Shown piece after piece: positions 62,428 through 64,000 of a stretch of 64,000 nt of DNA. This DNA is from Heterobilharzia americana (Eukaryota > Platyhelminthes > Trematoda > Strigeidida > Schistosomatidae). The stretch lies in the NCBI GenBank assembly GCA_944470555.2, contig OX104130.1:76699160-76763159 (forward strand), given 5' to 3'. The translations under genes were made by a program, and so were the position numbers. The notes under the pieces are model-generated. The model was not told the DNA's origin. It made no database searches and worked only from the letters and a program-made list of their open reading frames with translations. Each line of letters opens with the position of its first letter. Position 1 is the stretch's first letter.

Positions 62428-64000
62428 TTGTAAGAGGACTTATGGATACGAAAAGCATGGCACGGCATGTAAGAATGGCACACATCGGATAGGTATAAGC
62501 CTAACGTATCCAAACCACCAATTAAATGGACGGTTTAAAAATTCTTGGGCATTTAGTAAGTGTGATTTACCGTGTAAGGTGTATGTATATGCTTGATGTA
62601 TTGTAACTCTTTTCAATATGCCTAAAAGATGAACCCAAAAACACTGTGTAGTCAGTCTTTGGACTCTTTTTAAATTGATATCAGCGCGATTAATATTTAC
62701 AATATGAATATTATTATTATTAATATTACAATATTTACAATACACATCCTCCTTAGTATGTCATTCTAGGAAGTTTACCCACGACAGTCTACAACATTAT
62801 GGACAATTCAATATCCCTAGTTTTTCAGACGATAATGTTTCCAGGCTAAAATGCATTCCATCTCAGGTAGGTTGAATGTACACTAATTGGAATTTAGGTT
62901 GAGCAATGAGCTGAGTATCACATTCGCTTCATAATATGAAGATTTCGAGAACTTGAACGAGCTTATTGTTTACTGACACTTAAGATTTCTTGGATGGAAA
63001 TTTGATGACTACTCAGCTGAATGTAGTAAGTGAAATGTGAAAATACCTTCTCTGTTCTAAATTTGTTGTTAACATTACTTAGAACTTAACTATACATACG
63101 TCGATGAGAAAATAGTAGAAATATAAATGGGGTGTACAAAATATTATTCTAGAATTGGTGAACAACGATGTCATGGTTAAGTAACCAATGATAAGGGCTT
63201 AACGGATTTTCATTACGATGAGTAATATGCTGAGTACTATTAAGGTGATAACAAATTTTAAAATAGATTGAAAGGGAAAATGAAAAAAAAACAGAAGTGC
63301 ATGAGGTCACGAAAATTTGTGTCTATAAGTTTAGGAAGTTACAATTACTGTGGTAATGCATGATTGACAAAAAACTTTCTGAATGCTTAGGTCAAGTTTG
63401 AGTTAGTTACAACTGCCTCAATAAAATGGCAAATGGTCCAGATTTTGTTGTTTACTAACCAATTCGAAGGGTTTTGGTACCTTTAAATTATTTTTTATAC
63501 CAAGCATATACTAAGTGATTTTACTAATTGAACGCTATGAATCTATGAGGCTTAAATTAATTGGAATATATTGCGGACTGCTAACATGGACCCTTGTCTT
63601 TGTCACTTTCACCGTGAAGCAGTTGATACAGTTAGTGTTAACAAGAGTAAGGAATTTGTTTACTTCGCGTCATTTAAGTGAACAGTTGGTTAGGTACATA
63701 CAGACCTTTTTGGCGGTAGGAGTTTTCTTTTTCAATGCAGCACTCCATCTATAGTTCATCCTTGGGGCAGGTTCATTCTCTTTGAGGGGTCAGGTGTTGA
63801 AATATAGGCTTCTTCCTAACCGTGCTGCACTTAGTTCTTTCTGTTCTATCCTAGTAAGCTTATTAGTGAACTTGTGTGTATAACCATTTTACCGCATGTA
63901 GCATTCTGCAAAACTCAATTACACTCTAATTTTATCTTCAGAGCACTGTCTTAAGTGCTAATCTAATACTGTCGATCATTTTGCAATGTGGCCGCCAGGC
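62428..64000. other. Unassigned DNA at the right edge
   Basis: No gene can be supported. At 62690-62745 there is a TAATATT/AATATTA-rich, partly self-complementary stretch, possibly the TAA-type tail of another element. A 79-codon plus frame (63515-63754) has two hydrophobic segments (GIYCGLLTWTLVFVTF and FLAVGVFFFNAAL) but begins without context and has no known domain. It could be part of an element continuing past the window. Confidence 0.35.

Overview
The window looks like repeat-rich, AT-rich nuclear DNA of a flatworm, most likely a schistosome blood fluke. The reasons are several decayed copies of an RTE-clade endonuclease/reverse-transcriptase retrotransposon of the kind common in schistosomes, fragments of Penelope-like elements (PLEs) with GIY-YIG endonuclease remains, and short tRNA-headed SINE-like pieces, one with a tail resembling a common schistosome repeat. 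I see no operon, no bacterial signal and no host protein-coding gene that can be supported. Nearly all open frames are short and arise by chance or belong to broken transposons.

Layout. 1-483 is unassigned. 484-4065 is a full-length but heavily decayed RTE copy (A). 4066-5989 is unique DNA with a PLE GIY-YIG fragment (5384-5689). 5990-47538 is one very large inverted repeat: left arm 5990-23334, a unique 1,483-bp spacer 23335-24817 with a 58-bp TA microsatellite, and right arm 24818-47538. The right arm is interrupted twice: by an RTE copy (B, 24935-28263) flanked by a 10-13 bp target-site duplication, and by a 2.0-kb segment (44073-46098) absent from the left arm. By eye the inner 8.9 kb of the arms is about 99.9% identical, while the outer 8.4 kb differs by about 2-6%, with a fairly sharp change near 14.4 kb / 37.1 kb. 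Both arms carry the same decayed PLE (10351-11340 and its mirror).

Right of the inverted repeat: a second PLE remnant on the minus strand (48770-49450), a 5'-truncated RTE (C, 51128-52228) joined head-to-tail to a full-length decayed RTE (D, 52237-55695), a 229-bp foldback repeat (56083-56311), SINE-like pieces (59370-59690), a 382-bp RTE derivative consisting only of the two element ends with its own 9-bp target-site duplication (60021-60402), and a minus-strand 5'-truncated RTE (E, 61431-62427) closely related to D.

The most interesting parts are the inverted repeat with its step in arm identity (a likely gene-conversion tract), the RTE copy that entered one arm after the arms formed, and evidence that already broken RTE copies keep being copied: shared frame-breaking changes in B and D, a shared GGCT expansion in D and E, and the end-only mini-element. 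Identity figures come from reading, not from a computed alignment.
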